Shown: one piece after another, positions 1 to 9,965 of the stretch
Position numbering within the stretch: position 1 is the first letter of the stretch
Layout: every line of letters starts with the position of its first letter
Assembly: GCF_015207605.1 (NCBI RefSeq)
Contig: NZ_JADEWO010000016.1
Location: forward strand, 1 to 64,000
From: Oculatella sp. LEGE 06141
Lineage (GTDB): Bacteria > Cyanobacteriota > Cyanobacteriia > Elainellales > Elainellaceae
Reading direction: 5' to 3'
DNA length: 64,000 nucleotides
Notes under the pieces: generated by a model
Database searches by the model: none
Seen by the model: only the letters and a program-made list of their open reading frames with translations
What the model was told of the DNA's origin: nothing
Translations under genes and position numbers: made by a program

Positions 1-3000
1 TGGGGGGGCTGGGAAAAACCGCACTCTCGCTTAAACTAGCACACCAGATTCAAGATCGGTTCGAGTACGTTGTGTGGCGATCGCTGCGGAATGCGCCACC
101 GCTCAAATCGGTGTTGTCCAGCATTGTTCGGTTTTTGTCGAACGGGAAAGAAACCGAGACGGATGTGTCCGGCTTTATTGATTATCTAAATCGGCATCGC
201 TGCCTGATTCTATTGGACAATGCCGACTCGGTTCTGCGTAGCGGCGCTCGAACGCTACACGATCGAACGGGATATTATCTGGATGGCTATGCTGACTATG
301 GCGACTTGATCCAGCAACTTGGAGCCGTTCCTCATCAGAGCTGTATTCTGATGACGAGTCGAGAAAAGCACCGCGAATTGGTGGTGCTTGAGGGAGCCAC
401 TAGACCCGTTCGAGCCATGCAGCTCACGGGTTTGTCTGAAGCAGAGGGACGAGAGCTATTTGCCGAAGTGGGCAAGTTTACCGGGTCAGATCATGAGTGG
501 TCAATGCTGATGGCGCACTATGCCGGAAATCCACTGGCGCTGAAAATTACGGCTTCTGCCATTCATGAAATCTTGAATGGAGATATCTCCAGGTTCATTC
601 AAGACTACCTCAGGCGCGGCCAGGTGTTTTTTGATGATATCAATGATCTAATCGCTCGGCAGTTCGAGCGGTTGTCCAATGCCGAGCAAGAAGTGATGTA
701 TTGGCTGGCGATCGCGCGTGAACCTGTTTCATCTTCAGAGCTACAAGCCGATATTGTATCCCCTACCTCGCAACATGAACTAATTGCAAGCTTGCTATCC
801 TTACGCAGGCGATGTTTAATTGAGCGCAACTCTGACCTGTTTACACAACAGCCCGTCATTATGGAGTATGTCACCAGCCATTTTATTAAGGTCATTAAAC
901 AAGAGATTCTCGATCGAAAGATTCAACGGTTTAATAGCCATGCGCTGATTAAAGCTCAAGGAAAAGATCATATTCGAGAAATTCAAACCCGTCTCATTTT
1001 ACAGCCGTTGGTTAATCAACTTCTTGCTGTATTAGGCAGCAAGGGAGCCGTTGAGTCGCAGTTAAAAACGATTATTTCGTGGCTCCACCACCAGTTTTCG
1101 GATCAGCCAGGTTACGGAGGCGGCAATAGTTTAAATGTGCTGTGCCAACTGGGTGTGGAGTTGAACGGGTACGACTTTTCAAATTTAGCGATTTGGCAGG
1201 CAGACTTGCGCGGTCAACGGCTCCATCACGTTAATTTTTCCAATGCCGACTTAACCCACTCTATCTTTACTCAGGCATTTAGCAGCGTTCTTTCGATCGC
1301 AGCCAGTCCCAATGGGGAACAGTTAGCAACGGGAGATGCCGACGGGCATATTTACCTGTGGCAAGTCGCTGATTTCAAGCAGCTTCAAACAATGGACGGG
1401 CATACCAATTGGGTCAGAGCCTTAGCCTTTAGTCCCAATGGTAATTTACTCGCAAGCGGCAGTAGCGATCATACGGTTAGACTCTGGGATGTAAAAACGG
1501 GGCGCTGTTTGAAAACCTTGAGAGGCCATGCCAGCCGGGTGTGGACGATCGCCTTCAGTCCCGATGGTGAGATGTTAGCCAGTGCCAGTAACGATCAAAC
1601 CGTGCGGTGGTGGTCTGTTCGTAGCGGCGAACTAATTGGGTTGGTGCCAGCGCAAACGGGTATTCGTTCGATCGCGTTTCAGCCTGATGGCCGTTCTATC
1701 TTAGCGATGGGGCATGAGGATGGTACAGTCCACTGGTGGGATTTATCGACCCATACTTTCTTAAGAAAACTGACGGCTCATGCAGAACCAGTCCTATGTT
1801 TGGCCTTTCATCCGCGTGGCGAAATTCTGGTTACGGGTAGCAGCGATCAAACCATTAAACTATGGCAGATCAGCGATGATCAATGCCTCAAGGTGTTGAG
1901 CGAACATACCAAAGCCGTTCAAGTGATTGCCTTTAGTGCAGACGGGCAGCGGTTTGTTAGCGGTAGTGGTGACCATACGTTGCGGCTTTGGGCACTGGAT
2001 CAAAATGCCAGTTTGAAACGGCTGCTGGGGCATGTGGGCAGAATTCATGCGGCAACGTTCATTCATGGTGGTGCGGCGATCGCCAGCGGCAGCAGCGATC
2101 AGGCTATTAAATTATGGGATGTGGAATGCGGGCACTGTTTTAGAACACTACAGGGCTATTCCAATTGGAATTTGTCGGTTGCGTTTAGTTCAGATGAACA
2201 ACTGCTAGCGAGCGGCGGAAATGATACAAACGTCAGGCTGTGGCATGTGAAAACAGGTCGGCTTGAACAAACGTTGAGCGGACATTCCAGCCAGGTGCAA
2301 ACCGTTGCCTTTAGCTACCACAAACAGTGGCTTGCCAGCGGCAGTGAAGATGGCACGATCAAACTGTGGGACGTGGATACTGGAGCCTGTATGTGGACAC
2401 TGGCTGCCCATGACAACATTGTTTGGATGCTCGATTTTGGCGGGGGCGATCGCACATTGGTTAGCGCCAGTAGCGACTGTACTGTCAAAGTCTGGAATAG
2501 CCAAACGGGGGAGTGTCTGCATGTTCTACCCCACCCCAATACTCAAGTATGGTCTGCTACGATCAGCCCTGATGGGCAACTGATTGCCAGCGGCAGCGAC
2601 GATGGCACGGTTCGTCTCTGGGACAGTAAAACGGGGGAATGCCTTAACCAATTAAAACTTCACACGGCACAGGTGTGGAAAGTGAGCTTTAGTCCTGATG
2701 GAGAGACGCTGATCAGTTGCAGCAATGATTTAACCGTGAAGTGGCTGAACGTCCACACTGGACAGTGCTTTAAAACGGTAGACGGATTCACAGACGAAGT
2801 ACTCAGCGTTGCCTTTACTGCTGATAACCAAATTCTGGTCAGTGACAGCAGTTTGGGTCATTCCAGCATCAAGGTTTGGAACATCAATACTCAAGAATGT
2901 GTGGCGGTGTTTGACGGTCACGAGGACGGTGTGTGGTCTACCACCCTGAGTTCAAGCGGCCAACTGCTAGCTAGCACCAGCCGCGATGAAACCATTCGAC

Positions 3001-3146
3001 TGTGGAACAGTGCGACTGGGGAGTGTTTGAACGTGTTGCGCGTCAACAAGCCCTATGAACACTTAAATATTGCTGGCGTTCGTGGATTAACCGACGCGCA
3101 ACGCGCCACCCTGAAAGCGTTGGGAGCAGTGGAACGCCAAACTTAA
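1..3146 (+). CDS. NB-ARC (STAND) NTPase with 14 WD40 repeats, 5'-truncated by window edge
   Basis: The reading frame is already open at base 3 and begins inside a Walker A loop (GGLGKT), so the N-terminus lies upstream of the window. A Walker B-like strand (CLILLDNAD) follows about 60 residues later, then the winged-helix part of an NB-ARC module. A short pentapeptide-like stretch (around 1180-1270) leads into 14 WD40 repeats from about 1280 to 3030. That number would fit two seven-bladed propellers. The C-terminal tail after the last repeat (NIAGVRGLTDAQ) resembles the tail of other cyanobacterial members, from memory. STAND NTPases of this type are signal-sensing switches that oligomerise on ligand binding; the ligand and the output cannot be told here, because any effector domain would be N-terminal and outside the window. 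Confidence 0.9.
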   Translation, partial: GGLGKTALSLKLAHQIQDRFEYVVWRSLRNAPPLKSVLSSIVRFLSNGKETETDVSGFIDYLNRHRCLILLDNADSVLRSGARTLHDRTGYYLDGYADYGDLIQQLGAVPHQSCILMTSREKHRELVVLEGATRPVRAMQLTGLSEAEGRELFAEVGKFTGSDHEWSMLMAHYAGNPLALKITASAIHEILNGDISRFIQDYLRRGQVFFDDINDLIARQFERLSNAEQEVMYWLAIAREPVSSSELQADIVSPTSQHELIASLLSLRRRCLIERNSDLFTQQPVIMEYVTSHFIKVIKQEILDRKIQRFNSHALIKAQGKDHIREIQTRLILQPLVNQLLAVLGSKGAVESQLKTIISWLHHQFSDQPGYGGGNSLNVLCQLGVELNGYDFSNLAIWQADLRGQRLHHVNFSNADLTHSIFTQAFSSVLSIAASPNGEQLATGDADGHIYLWQVADFKQLQTMDGHTNWVRALAFSPNGNLLASGSSDHTVRLWDVKTGRCLKTLRGHASRVWTIAFSPDGEMLASASNDQTVRWWSVRSGELIGLVPAQTGIRSIAFQPDGRSILAMGHEDGTVHWWDLSTHTFLRKLTAHAEPVLCLAFHPRGEILVTGSSDQTIKLWQISDDQCLKVLSEHTKAVQVIAFSADGQRFVSGSGDHTLRLWALDQNASLKRLLGHVGRIHAATFIHGGAAIASGSSDQAIKLWDVECGHCFRTLQGYSNWNLSVAFSSDEQLLASGGNDTNVRLWHVKTGRLEQTLSGHSSQVQTVAFSYHKQWLASGSEDGTIKLWDVDTGACMWTLAAHDNIVWMLDFGGGDRTLVSASSDCTVKVWNSQTGECLHVLPHPNTQVWSATISPDGQLIASGSDDGTVRLWDSKTGECLNQLKLHTAQVWKVSFSPDGETLISCSNDLTVKWLNVHTGQCFKTVDGFTDEVLSVAFTADNQILVSDSSLGHSSIKVWNINTQECVAVFDGHEDGVWSTTLSSSGQLLASTSRDETIRLWNSATGECLNVLRVNKPYEHLNIAGVRGLTDAQRATLKALGAVERQT

Positions 3147-4219
3147 CGCATCGCCTGATAGTGAATTAATACTCGTTTTAATTGATCTAATGGCAGGGCA
3201 TAGGCCACGCGATCGTGCAGCCCTTTCATGGTTTCAGCCATTGACAAGGCATTGAGAATGGCTTCTTCTACCGCTTCAGCAACCGCATCGAAAAAAGCAT
3301 TCATCTGGCCGTGGGGAACCATTTCCAGCGATCGCAGCGTTGAACAGTTGCAGGGCAAGTGATTGCCCGTTGCAAAAGCCAGGAAAATATCACCACTGCT
3401 GTTGTGCCCGGTGCCGCCCACCCGTGCCAAACCCACGGTGGCTCGTTTGGCTAAGCGCTTGCATTGAGCTGGAAGCAGCGGTGCGTCGGTCGCAATCACA
3501 ACAATAATTGAACCATCCCAAGGTGAAGTAACCCACGGCAACGCAATCTGGTGGTGATCAATGTCGCGACCTACCGGGGCACCATTCACGCGCAGCAAGG
3601 AGCGATCGCCATAATTTGCTTGTACCAGCACCCCCAGAGTATAGCTACCGCAAGCCACACTCACCAGACGGGAAGCCGTGCCAATCCCTCCTTTGAAGGC
3701 ATGGCAAATCATGCCAGTGCCGCCACCCACGTTTCCTTCATCGACCGATCCGCTGCTGGCCTTAGCCAGGGCTTGATAAACATGCTCTTTGGTGACATGA
3801 AAAGCGTTGATATCATTGAGCCAGCCATCGTAGGTTTCAGCGACTACCGGCAACAGAAAGCCATCGTCTTTACCATGATCGACCCAGTAGGAAATGAGCG
3901 CATCGTGTACCGCTCCTACAGCATAGGTATTAGTAATGCCAATCACCGACCCCAGCATTCCAGATTCTTCCAGCCACAGCATCCCTGTCATCTCGCCATT
4001 GCCGTTAAAGGCGTAGTGTCCTGCAAAGGCATAATCCGTCCAGATTGCCCCATCCCGTGGCACGATCGCCGTTACCCCTGTTCGAGCCACTCGCGGCTGA
4101 TCGTACAGCAGGGTGGTATGACCCACCAGAACCCCTGGCACGTCTGTAATAGCATTATGTTTACCGGTTGGAAAGGTGCCAATTGTAATGCCCAAATTTC
4201 GGATGCGATCGCGGCTCAT
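3143..4219 (-). CDS. P1 family peptidase (DmpA-like L-aminopeptidase/D-esterase)
   Basis: The protein matches the Ntn-hydrolase P1 family, in which a precursor cuts itself before a serine to create the catalytic N-terminus of the small subunit. The family start (RIRNLGI...G.HNAITDVPGVLVGH), a GNVGGGTGM loop and the self-cleavage region NSSGDIFLAF (serines about 274/275) are all visible. The length (358 aa) is normal for the family. I chose the ATG at 4219 because homologous sequence begins there; an in-frame ATG at 4270 would add 17 residues with no family character. The stop overlaps the convergent WD40 gene's stop in the palindrome TTAA (3143-3146). Members release N-terminal D- or L-amino acids or beta-peptides; the substrate here is unknown. 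Confidence 0.9.
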   Translation of the reverse strand: MSRDRIRNLGITIGTFPTGKHNAITDVPGVLVGHTTLLYDQPRVARTGVTAIVPRDGAIWTDYAFAGHYAFNGNGEMTGMLWLEESGMLGSVIGITNTYAVGAVHDALISYWVDHGKDDGFLLPVVAETYDGWLNDINAFHVTKEHVYQALAKASSGSVDEGNVGGGTGMICHAFKGGIGTASRLVSVACGSYTLGVLVQANYGDRSLLRVNGAPVGRDIDHHQIALPWVTSPWDGSIIVVIATDAPLLPAQCKRLAKRATVGLARVGGTGHNSSGDIFLAFATGNHLPCNCSTLRSLEMVPHGQMNAFFDAVAEAVEEAILNALSMAETMKGLHDRVAYALPLDQLKRVLIHYQAMR

Positions 4220-4322
4220 ATCGTACGTGTAGACTTGGATAATCCAATAGTTATACCAGGTACTTTGCACGTAGTTCAGCGGCTTACACGATGAAATAAA
4301 GCTTGGGTCACGCTTGCCGAAC

Positions 4323-4413
4323 GTTTCAAAGCTCCCCAGATGGAGGGCTTAGCGCCTGCGGTTAAGCCAGAACAGGAAGCAGTTTGACCATTAGCACTTT
4401 TAAAATAGCCCCT
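4323..4413. repeat. Decayed MITE-like element copy 1, abutting the tyrosine kinase stop
   Basis: The stretch shares blocks with the better copies near 25.3 and 59.7 kb: TTTCAAAG followed by a C-rich/G-rich arm, then GCAGTTTGA, then ATTAGCACTTTTAA (4390-4403). Read on the minus strand, the last 24 bases match the terminal inverted repeat of the 25.3 kb copy at 20 positions by my alignment. The element's terminal base is the final A of the kinase stop codon (complement of 4413). The far end is too eroded to place. Confidence 0.55.
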
Positions 4414-6587
4414 TATACTCCATTAGCAACGAGACCTAAAATTGGAGTCTTGGGCAACTTGAGACTGGTCAACATTTGGGTTACAGCAGAACGCTCAGTT
4501 TTACCCAGCCGAACCACTAGAAGCACTCCATCGGTTCGAGTAGCCAGCACATTGGCATCCGCCAGACCAATCAATGATGGCGTGTCATAAATTACGAGAT
4601 CGAAGGACTGAAGCATATCATCCATCAAATAATGCATGACGTATGATGAGAGCAACTTGGTTGAATCGGCCTGGATCTGTCCGGCAGGAATGACGTACAA
4701 ATCAACAGACTCCAGCGGCTTCTGGATCACGTCGCTCAGGGACGACTCTCCGATCAGCAAATTGCTGAGTCCCTTAGGATGGGCAAAGTTTAACCACGTG
4801 TGAAGCTGCGAATGGCGTAAATCAGCATCAATGAGCAATACTCGTTTTCCCATTTCTGCGGCTGTTCGAGCCAGATTAAGGGCGATCGTCGATTTACCAT
4901 CGCTGGAACCTGCTGAACTGACAACCAGGGATTGAATCGGTTGACCGAGATTGGCCAACTGAATATTCGTGTGGAGCAGTCTCAATGCATCTATAAATAT
5001 TGACGAATCATCAAGAGTGTTTCCAGGCAACAACGTTTGCATCAGTGAGCGTCTGTTGGCCATTTCCTCCGATGAGAAAGACATCCTCTCCTCTGACGTT
5101 AGTTTGTCTGAATCCAGGAAGAACTGGCTTTGAATACTTGCCAGATGCGAGTACCACGGAATCGCCCCCAGCACTGGTAATTTAGTATGTTGTTGTAGTT
5201 CTTCAGCGGTGCGATAAACATCCGTTAGTTTTTCAAGCATGAAAGCCGCACCCAACCCGGCGGCCAACCCAGCAAAACAGCCCATCATCAGGCCACGCTT
5301 AACGTCAGGAGAAATAGGTGCCCCCGGTTGCACTGGTTCCCTGACAACTTGCCAGGGAATTTCCTTCTGAGCCGCTTCAATTTGCAGGTTTTCACGGGCT
5401 GCCAAAAAGCGGTTAAGGCTTTCGGTTGTCACTTGCAGTTCTCGCTGCAAATCGTTGTACCGTCGTTCGATCACGGGCAATTGCTGTATCTGTTGGTTCA
5501 ATTTTTGTTGCGCCTGATCGATCGCCTGACGCTGTACTTCTAATGCCCGAATTTCGGTGGTGACCGCAGCCAATTCGGTTCCTACAATGCGCTCGGCTTC
5601 CTGACTGATCAAGGGCAACAGATTTCGCTGCTTCTCTCGTAACACTTGAATGGCAAGATTCTGCTCCTGAAAACGAGTCAACTCCACTGCAATCTCAGCA
5701 TCTATTTGCTTCATCTGGCTAACGAGCTGCTGATAGGCGGGCGAGTTATTGAGCGTGGCGATTGCTCCTGCTTCGTCTTTTAAGTTATTCAAACGAAAGT
5801 TGGCTTGTGATAATGCCTGTTCAACCGTCTGCCGTTGCTGAGTTAAGCTCTCAACCTGGCTTGTAATTTGCCCTGCATAACTGGCTGGATCAATAAAGTT
5901 GTATTCCTGTCGAAACGCTTGCAGGTCTTGCTGAAGCTGATCAACCCGCTCTTGACTGGACGGTAACTGGTTTTCAACAAATTGGATGCCCTGGCGCAAG
6001 TTGGTTTGTCGTTCTTTGGAGCTGTATTCTAAGTACTCTTGAGCCGCTTGTTTTAATACAGCCTGAACTCGCGCCGGGTCGGTATCCTGATAGCGAATTT
6101 CCAGGATTTTGGTCTTTCCCAAACGACTAATACTTAATTGACCCGGAATGGACTCATAGCCGAGTCCTGGGTAGGCATCTTGCAACCCTTCTGCAATGTC
6201 TGTCAATAGCTCTGGGCTTCGCAGAACTTGAATTTGGGTTTCATAATCCAGCTCAGAGCGGCCTGAACTTCCACTTGAACCTGAGGTTAGTTCTGATACG
6301 TTGCGATCGCTGCTGTTAACGGGTTCAACCAATAGCTGAAACTGACCTTCATACACGGGCTGTTCGGTCAGGGTTGAGGCAGACATAAACGTCATCACCG
6401 TAATCGCTACGCCTGCAATGACGAGCGATCGCCGCCGTACCATTGCCAGCAACTGCTTGACGTTCCAATCCTCTTTGGGTTCATCTGGTGCTGGCAGGGT
6501 TGGCACCGGAAGCAGGTTGGGCTGTAATGGCGGTAAAGACCGATCACCCTGGTGGCTGTTTAAAGACTCAGAGGAGGCATTCTCCAT
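4413..6587 (-). CDS. Polysaccharide chain-length protein / tyrosine autokinase (Wzc-like BY-kinase)
   Basis: This is the inner-membrane co-polymerase that controls chain length and export of polysaccharide. Two membrane segments (about 55-73 and 432-451) flank a Wzz domain and a long periplasmic coiled coil (about 200-395). A cytoplasmic CpsD-type kinase follows with Walker A SSDGKST (Lys about 565), Walker A' (VLLIDADLR) and Walker B-like LVIYDTP. The protein ends at GLVANGV, right after the last kinase strand. The tyrosine-rich tail that BY-kinases usually carry is missing, and the stop coincides with the end of a MITE-like element. The gene lies 71 bp downstream of the export protein on the same strand, so the two probably form an operon transcribed away from the rest of the EPS cluster. 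Confidence 0.93.
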   Translation of the reverse strand: MENASSESLNSHQGDRSLPPLQPNLLPVPTLPAPDEPKEDWNVKQLLAMVRRRSLVIAGVAITVMTFMSASTLTEQPVYEGQFQLLVEPVNSSDRNVSELTSGSSGSSGRSELDYETQIQVLRSPELLTDIAEGLQDAYPGLGYESIPGQLSISRLGKTKILEIRYQDTDPARVQAVLKQAAQEYLEYSSKERQTNLRQGIQFVENQLPSSQERVDQLQQDLQAFRQEYNFIDPASYAGQITSQVESLTQQRQTVEQALSQANFRLNNLKDEAGAIATLNNSPAYQQLVSQMKQIDAEIAVELTRFQEQNLAIQVLREKQRNLLPLISQEAERIVGTELAAVTTEIRALEVQRQAIDQAQQKLNQQIQQLPVIERRYNDLQRELQVTTESLNRFLAARENLQIEAAQKEIPWQVVREPVQPGAPISPDVKRGLMMGCFAGLAAGLGAAFMLEKLTDVYRTAEELQQHTKLPVLGAIPWYSHLASIQSQFFLDSDKLTSEERMSFSSEEMANRRSLMQTLLPGNTLDDSSIFIDALRLLHTNIQLANLGQPIQSLVVSSAGSSDGKSTIALNLARTAAEMGKRVLLIDADLRHSQLHTWLNFAHPKGLSNLLIGESSLSDVIQKPLESVDLYVIPAGQIQADSTKLLSSYVMHYLMDDMLQSFDLVIYDTPSLIGLADANVLATRTDGVLLVVRLGKTERSAVTQMLTSLKLPKTPILGLVANGV

Positions 6588-6658
6588 TGTTCATTTTGCT
6601 AGGTTGATGGTGTGCAGGGAACGATACAAAACGCACAGGTGAATGAGAACGAACGCGG

Positions 6659-8599
6659 TTAAAACGGCAACAGACGAAAAAGGGGATTGAGCATAAAGAA
6701 AGACCCTAGCAGGCTGGAGAGTCCATCCGAGAGTCTGGCAAACCCAGTGCGATTGACTACAATAATGTCGTTATTTCGTACAATAGGGTTCGTGTTAGGG
6801 TCAATGCCTTGAGTCAGGTCAACCTGAACCTCCTGTTCAGACAACGTACCGTTTGGATTAAGCCGCAGCAACTTGACGGTGCGTTGTGCCCGTGGCCCCA
6901 ACCCCCCTGCCGCGATGATGGCCTGGTTCAATGTGGCGTTAGACGGTACATCTACTGAACCCGGTGCTCCAACTTCACCAATCACACTGACTTGAATAGC
7001 CGTCGGAGAGATATTAGCCGATCCTAGCTGAATAGCTTCTGCCGTCGTCAGTTCTCCTGCGGTTGGAATGAGGATGGTGTCTCCTGCTTGCAGAATTAAA
7101 TCCTGGCTCAGATCGCCCGACTGCACCAGTTGCCAAAGGTTGATGTTGATGAGCTGTTCTGCGCCTCTGCGAGTCGCGCGTCGAATCTGGATCTCGCGAA
7201 GGTCGGCTGAGGGCGTAATGCCACCAGCTGTTTGGATTGCCTGAGTCAGCGTCGGGCGATTGCCAATCCCTCCCTGCAACTTATAGGCACCGGGGCGATT
7301 GACTTCTCCAATTAAGGCAATGTCAATCATCTCGTTTGTATTGCTTGCCAGATTGGAATCCGCCAGTTGGGCGGTTTCGGCCAGGTTCACTTCACTGGTG
7401 GCGGCAATGAAAATAGTATCGCCATCTCTCAGGCTCAGATTTTGGCTTAAGTCGCCATTCTGTAAAAAGTCCCACAAATTGACGGTAATGGTTTGCGGGG
7501 AGCCAGAACGAGTGGGTCGGCGTATTTCAATTTGCCGAAGATTGGCTGCTTGAGTTGCGCCTCCAGCCGTTTGGATAATTTGCGTCAGTGTGGGAAATTG
7601 GGCACCCCCAACCAGGGGTAATGTGTACAGTCCAGGCTGTCCAACTTCTCCTAAAATACCGATTTGCAATGGACGAGCCGCTATGAGACCAATCGTGACT
7701 CTAGGATGGCGCAGTTCAGCGCTATAACGAGACGAAATGGCATCTCCAGCCTCTCTCAGGGTCATGCCTTTAACTGAAATACTGCCGACGGTAGGCATGT
7801 TCAGGGTGCCATCCACCAAAACCTGGTATTGACCGTTGTATTCAGGGACGTTGAAGAAGCTGACTGAGATGCTGTCTCCCGGCCCTAGCGTATAGGTTTC
7901 ATCAACGTTTGTAGGGCTAACACCATTTGTCGGCGTTGCGTTTGAAGCCGCTTGAACCAGAACTACATCTGCTGGAGCATCACTGCCGTTGGTTGGCGAC
8001 CCTTCGTTCGCGGTGCGCTCATCAGGTGCAACGTCATCAGCTAGCGAAAACAGTGCTACTTCCCTGGCAATTTGCGATCGCACAGTGGTGGGTAGTTCGC
8101 CCGGACTGGACTTTAAGGAACGGGCAACAATGGCGTCCCAGGGCAGATGGCTAGTGTCTGGTGGAGTGACGGTTGGATAAACGAGTGGCTGGGTTTCCGA
8201 TCCGATCGGTTTGGGTAGAGAAGCTGGAACGGCTGATGCTGTCTCTGCGAATGGAGGAGGTGCATGGAGGGGGAGGGGCGATCGCTTGAGAGCCGATCGA
8301 CTCACAGCCATTGATTCAGGAACAACAGTAGTAGCTGATTGCTTAAACTGATGTTTTGCAGAAAGATGCTTAGCCTCTAATGCTGGGTTTGGAAGCGAGG
8401 GTTGAGGAGAAGCTTGGACGTTTACATTTGGCTCGTGAGCCACCACAAACCCAATTCGGCTAAGAGCCGTTGCTGATAGAGATAGAATAAATACCGCACG
8501 CATTAAGGGATACCCTATTGCAATCTTAAATAAACGGTTGTGACTGGAATGAACTGTAACACCTATCGCTAAAGACATCTCCATCAACGCCTGTAACAC
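6659..8599 (-). CDS. Polysaccharide export protein with SLBB repeats (Wza-like)
   Basis: The protein is an outer-membrane or periplasmic exporter partner of the downstream Wzc-like kinase. After a low-complexity Pro/Ala/Ser region comes a Poly_export domain (TYTLGPGDSISVSFF, around residue 237). Three SLBB-type units follow, each opening with GEVxxPG (GEVGQPG, GEVNRPG, GEVGAPG). The C-terminus ends in a hydrophobic stretch. The 8599 ATG gives an N-terminus with a charged leader before a hydrophobic segment. The in-frame ATG at 8503 (MRAVFILSLSATALS) would give a classical signal peptide and may be the true start. No lipobox cysteine is visible, unlike E. coli Wza. Confidence 0.9.
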   Translation of the reverse strand: MLQALMEMSLAIGVTVHSSHNRLFKIAIGYPLMRAVFILSLSATALSRIGFVVAHEPNVNVQASPQPSLPNPALEAKHLSAKHQFKQSATTVVPESMAVSRSALKRSPLPLHAPPPFAETASAVPASLPKPIGSETQPLVYPTVTPPDTSHLPWDAIVARSLKSSPGELPTTVRSQIAREVALFSLADDVAPDERTANEGSPTNGSDAPADVVLVQAASNATPTNGVSPTNVDETYTLGPGDSISVSFFNVPEYNGQYQVLVDGTLNMPTVGSISVKGMTLREAGDAISSRYSAELRHPRVTIGLIAARPLQIGILGEVGQPGLYTLPLVGGAQFPTLTQIIQTAGGATQAANLRQIEIRRPTRSGSPQTITVNLWDFLQNGDLSQNLSLRDGDTIFIAATSEVNLAETAQLADSNLASNTNEMIDIALIGEVNRPGAYKLQGGIGNRPTLTQAIQTAGGITPSADLREIQIRRATRRGAEQLININLWQLVQSGDLSQDLILQAGDTILIPTAGELTTAEAIQLGSANISPTAIQVSVIGEVGAPGSVDVPSNATLNQAIIAAGGLGPRAQRTVKLLRLNPNGTLSEQEVQVDLTQGIDPNTNPIVRNNDIIVVNRTGFARLSDGLSSLLGSFFMLNPLFRLLPF

Positions 8600-9965
8600 C
8601 TCAATACGTATTGCTCTAGATGCTTGAGGGTTGGCAAGTGATATCAGAACGCATCAACCTGTCTAAACGGCTTTTTGAAATGAGTCTCAGATATACTCCT
8701 TACTACCAACGTTTACATACCGATCAGGAGAGACACTTAAAGATTTTGCTGATTACCAGTAGCGGTTTGTGAAGTTTTGTCAGTGCTGTTTTGTAGTACT
8801 GTCTTGCCTGGGGGTGGCTGCCAACCGCTGCCGCTAATTATTCTGACTGGCTTAATACACGCTGAAGGGCGTGGAGCTAGTCAAAAATCCTATCAATATA
8901 GAAGTTCGCTTATGGGTTGCCGCTCGGAGAAAGTCAGTTGGCTCGGCAATCTGTCTTCGTGTGCTGCGTTGCACAAGCATTAATTAACCCACATTACGTA
9001 TCGCCAGCTTTTGTTTAGCTGCGGCTCCAACCTCCTGCTAAACGCTGATTGAAATTCAAACGAATTTCCCATATACCACTTCGAAACCTAAATGTACCTA
9101 CTTAAATCAACCATGTGATTTTACTTAATTGATATACACAGACCGTTGATCTAAAACTAATCGGCAATTGATCTCGTGTGCTGAGAATAAGATTCGTCTC
9201 TCTACTTCTATAAACGGACAAGGATTGATCAGCAATTGCTCGGATTGTTTTCAGCCTATTTACTTACCTTAAATAGGTGATTTTGTGTCGAGGTCAGTTT
9301 AGAAAACAGATTGAGATGGAACTTTAAAAAATGCTTAGAGCGCTTTGTTTCAGCCTGGTTCAGGAGATTGCCTCAGCAGAAATAGAGATCAATAAGCAAA
9401 CTACATATAAAAGTGGTAGTTACTTAAAGATAAAGTGAAGCTAGAAACTTTTTATACAAAGGTCATCAATATAGCTTTAGTATCAATTCAACTTCGAGAT
9501 ACAGGGTTATTGAAGTAGGCAGTTCCACGTAAGAGATTGTACTGAGCAAAGTAACTGAACAAAAGCTGCCTTGTTAGCTAGCATCACCACATTCGTTAGC
9601 AAACTCTCAATAGGTATTTATCTCAACGACGACTTAAGACGGGTTTTGAGCATCTCAGCAATTGTCACTCCAAACTCCCGGTTCAATGTGGGACGCCTGT
9701 ACAAAACCATCAATTTTGATTCACAAGTATTTCTACATGGTGCCGTTCTGGAATGGTGTTACGTTCAACCATTGAGAATAAGCCAGTATTCTCTAACAGG
9801 TTTTGATATATTTCTCCAGACCTCAATCTATCTGAAGCAGGTAGATCCCTTCAGTTAACATTGAGGGTTTGGTTGAGATACAAGGGGAGCCTCTGCCAGG
9901 TTGTTTTAGAGTTGCAGACTCGTTTTGTAGTCTTTTCATCCACTCCTCGCCGTTTCCTAATCCTC
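8600..9965. other. Long non-coding spacer between divergent EPS operons
   Basis: About 1.4 kb separates the minus-strand export/kinase pair from the plus-strand EPS run. The open frames here (8777-8983 and 9571-9858 on the plus strand) show no family character, no convincing ribosome site and ordinary shadow-like composition. The region is AT-rich compared with its neighbours and must carry both divergent promoters. I could not place -35/-10 boxes with confidence. It could also hide an sRNA or a decayed gene. Confidence 0.5.

Noticed and set aside
8777-8983. Plus-strand 68-codon open frame
   Set aside because: No recognisable family and no ribosome site; its composition looks like the surrounding spacer.
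9571-9858. Plus-strand 95-codon open frame just before the WecA-like gene
   Set aside because: No family character and an unusual composition; no ribosome site. It could be checked by conservation.
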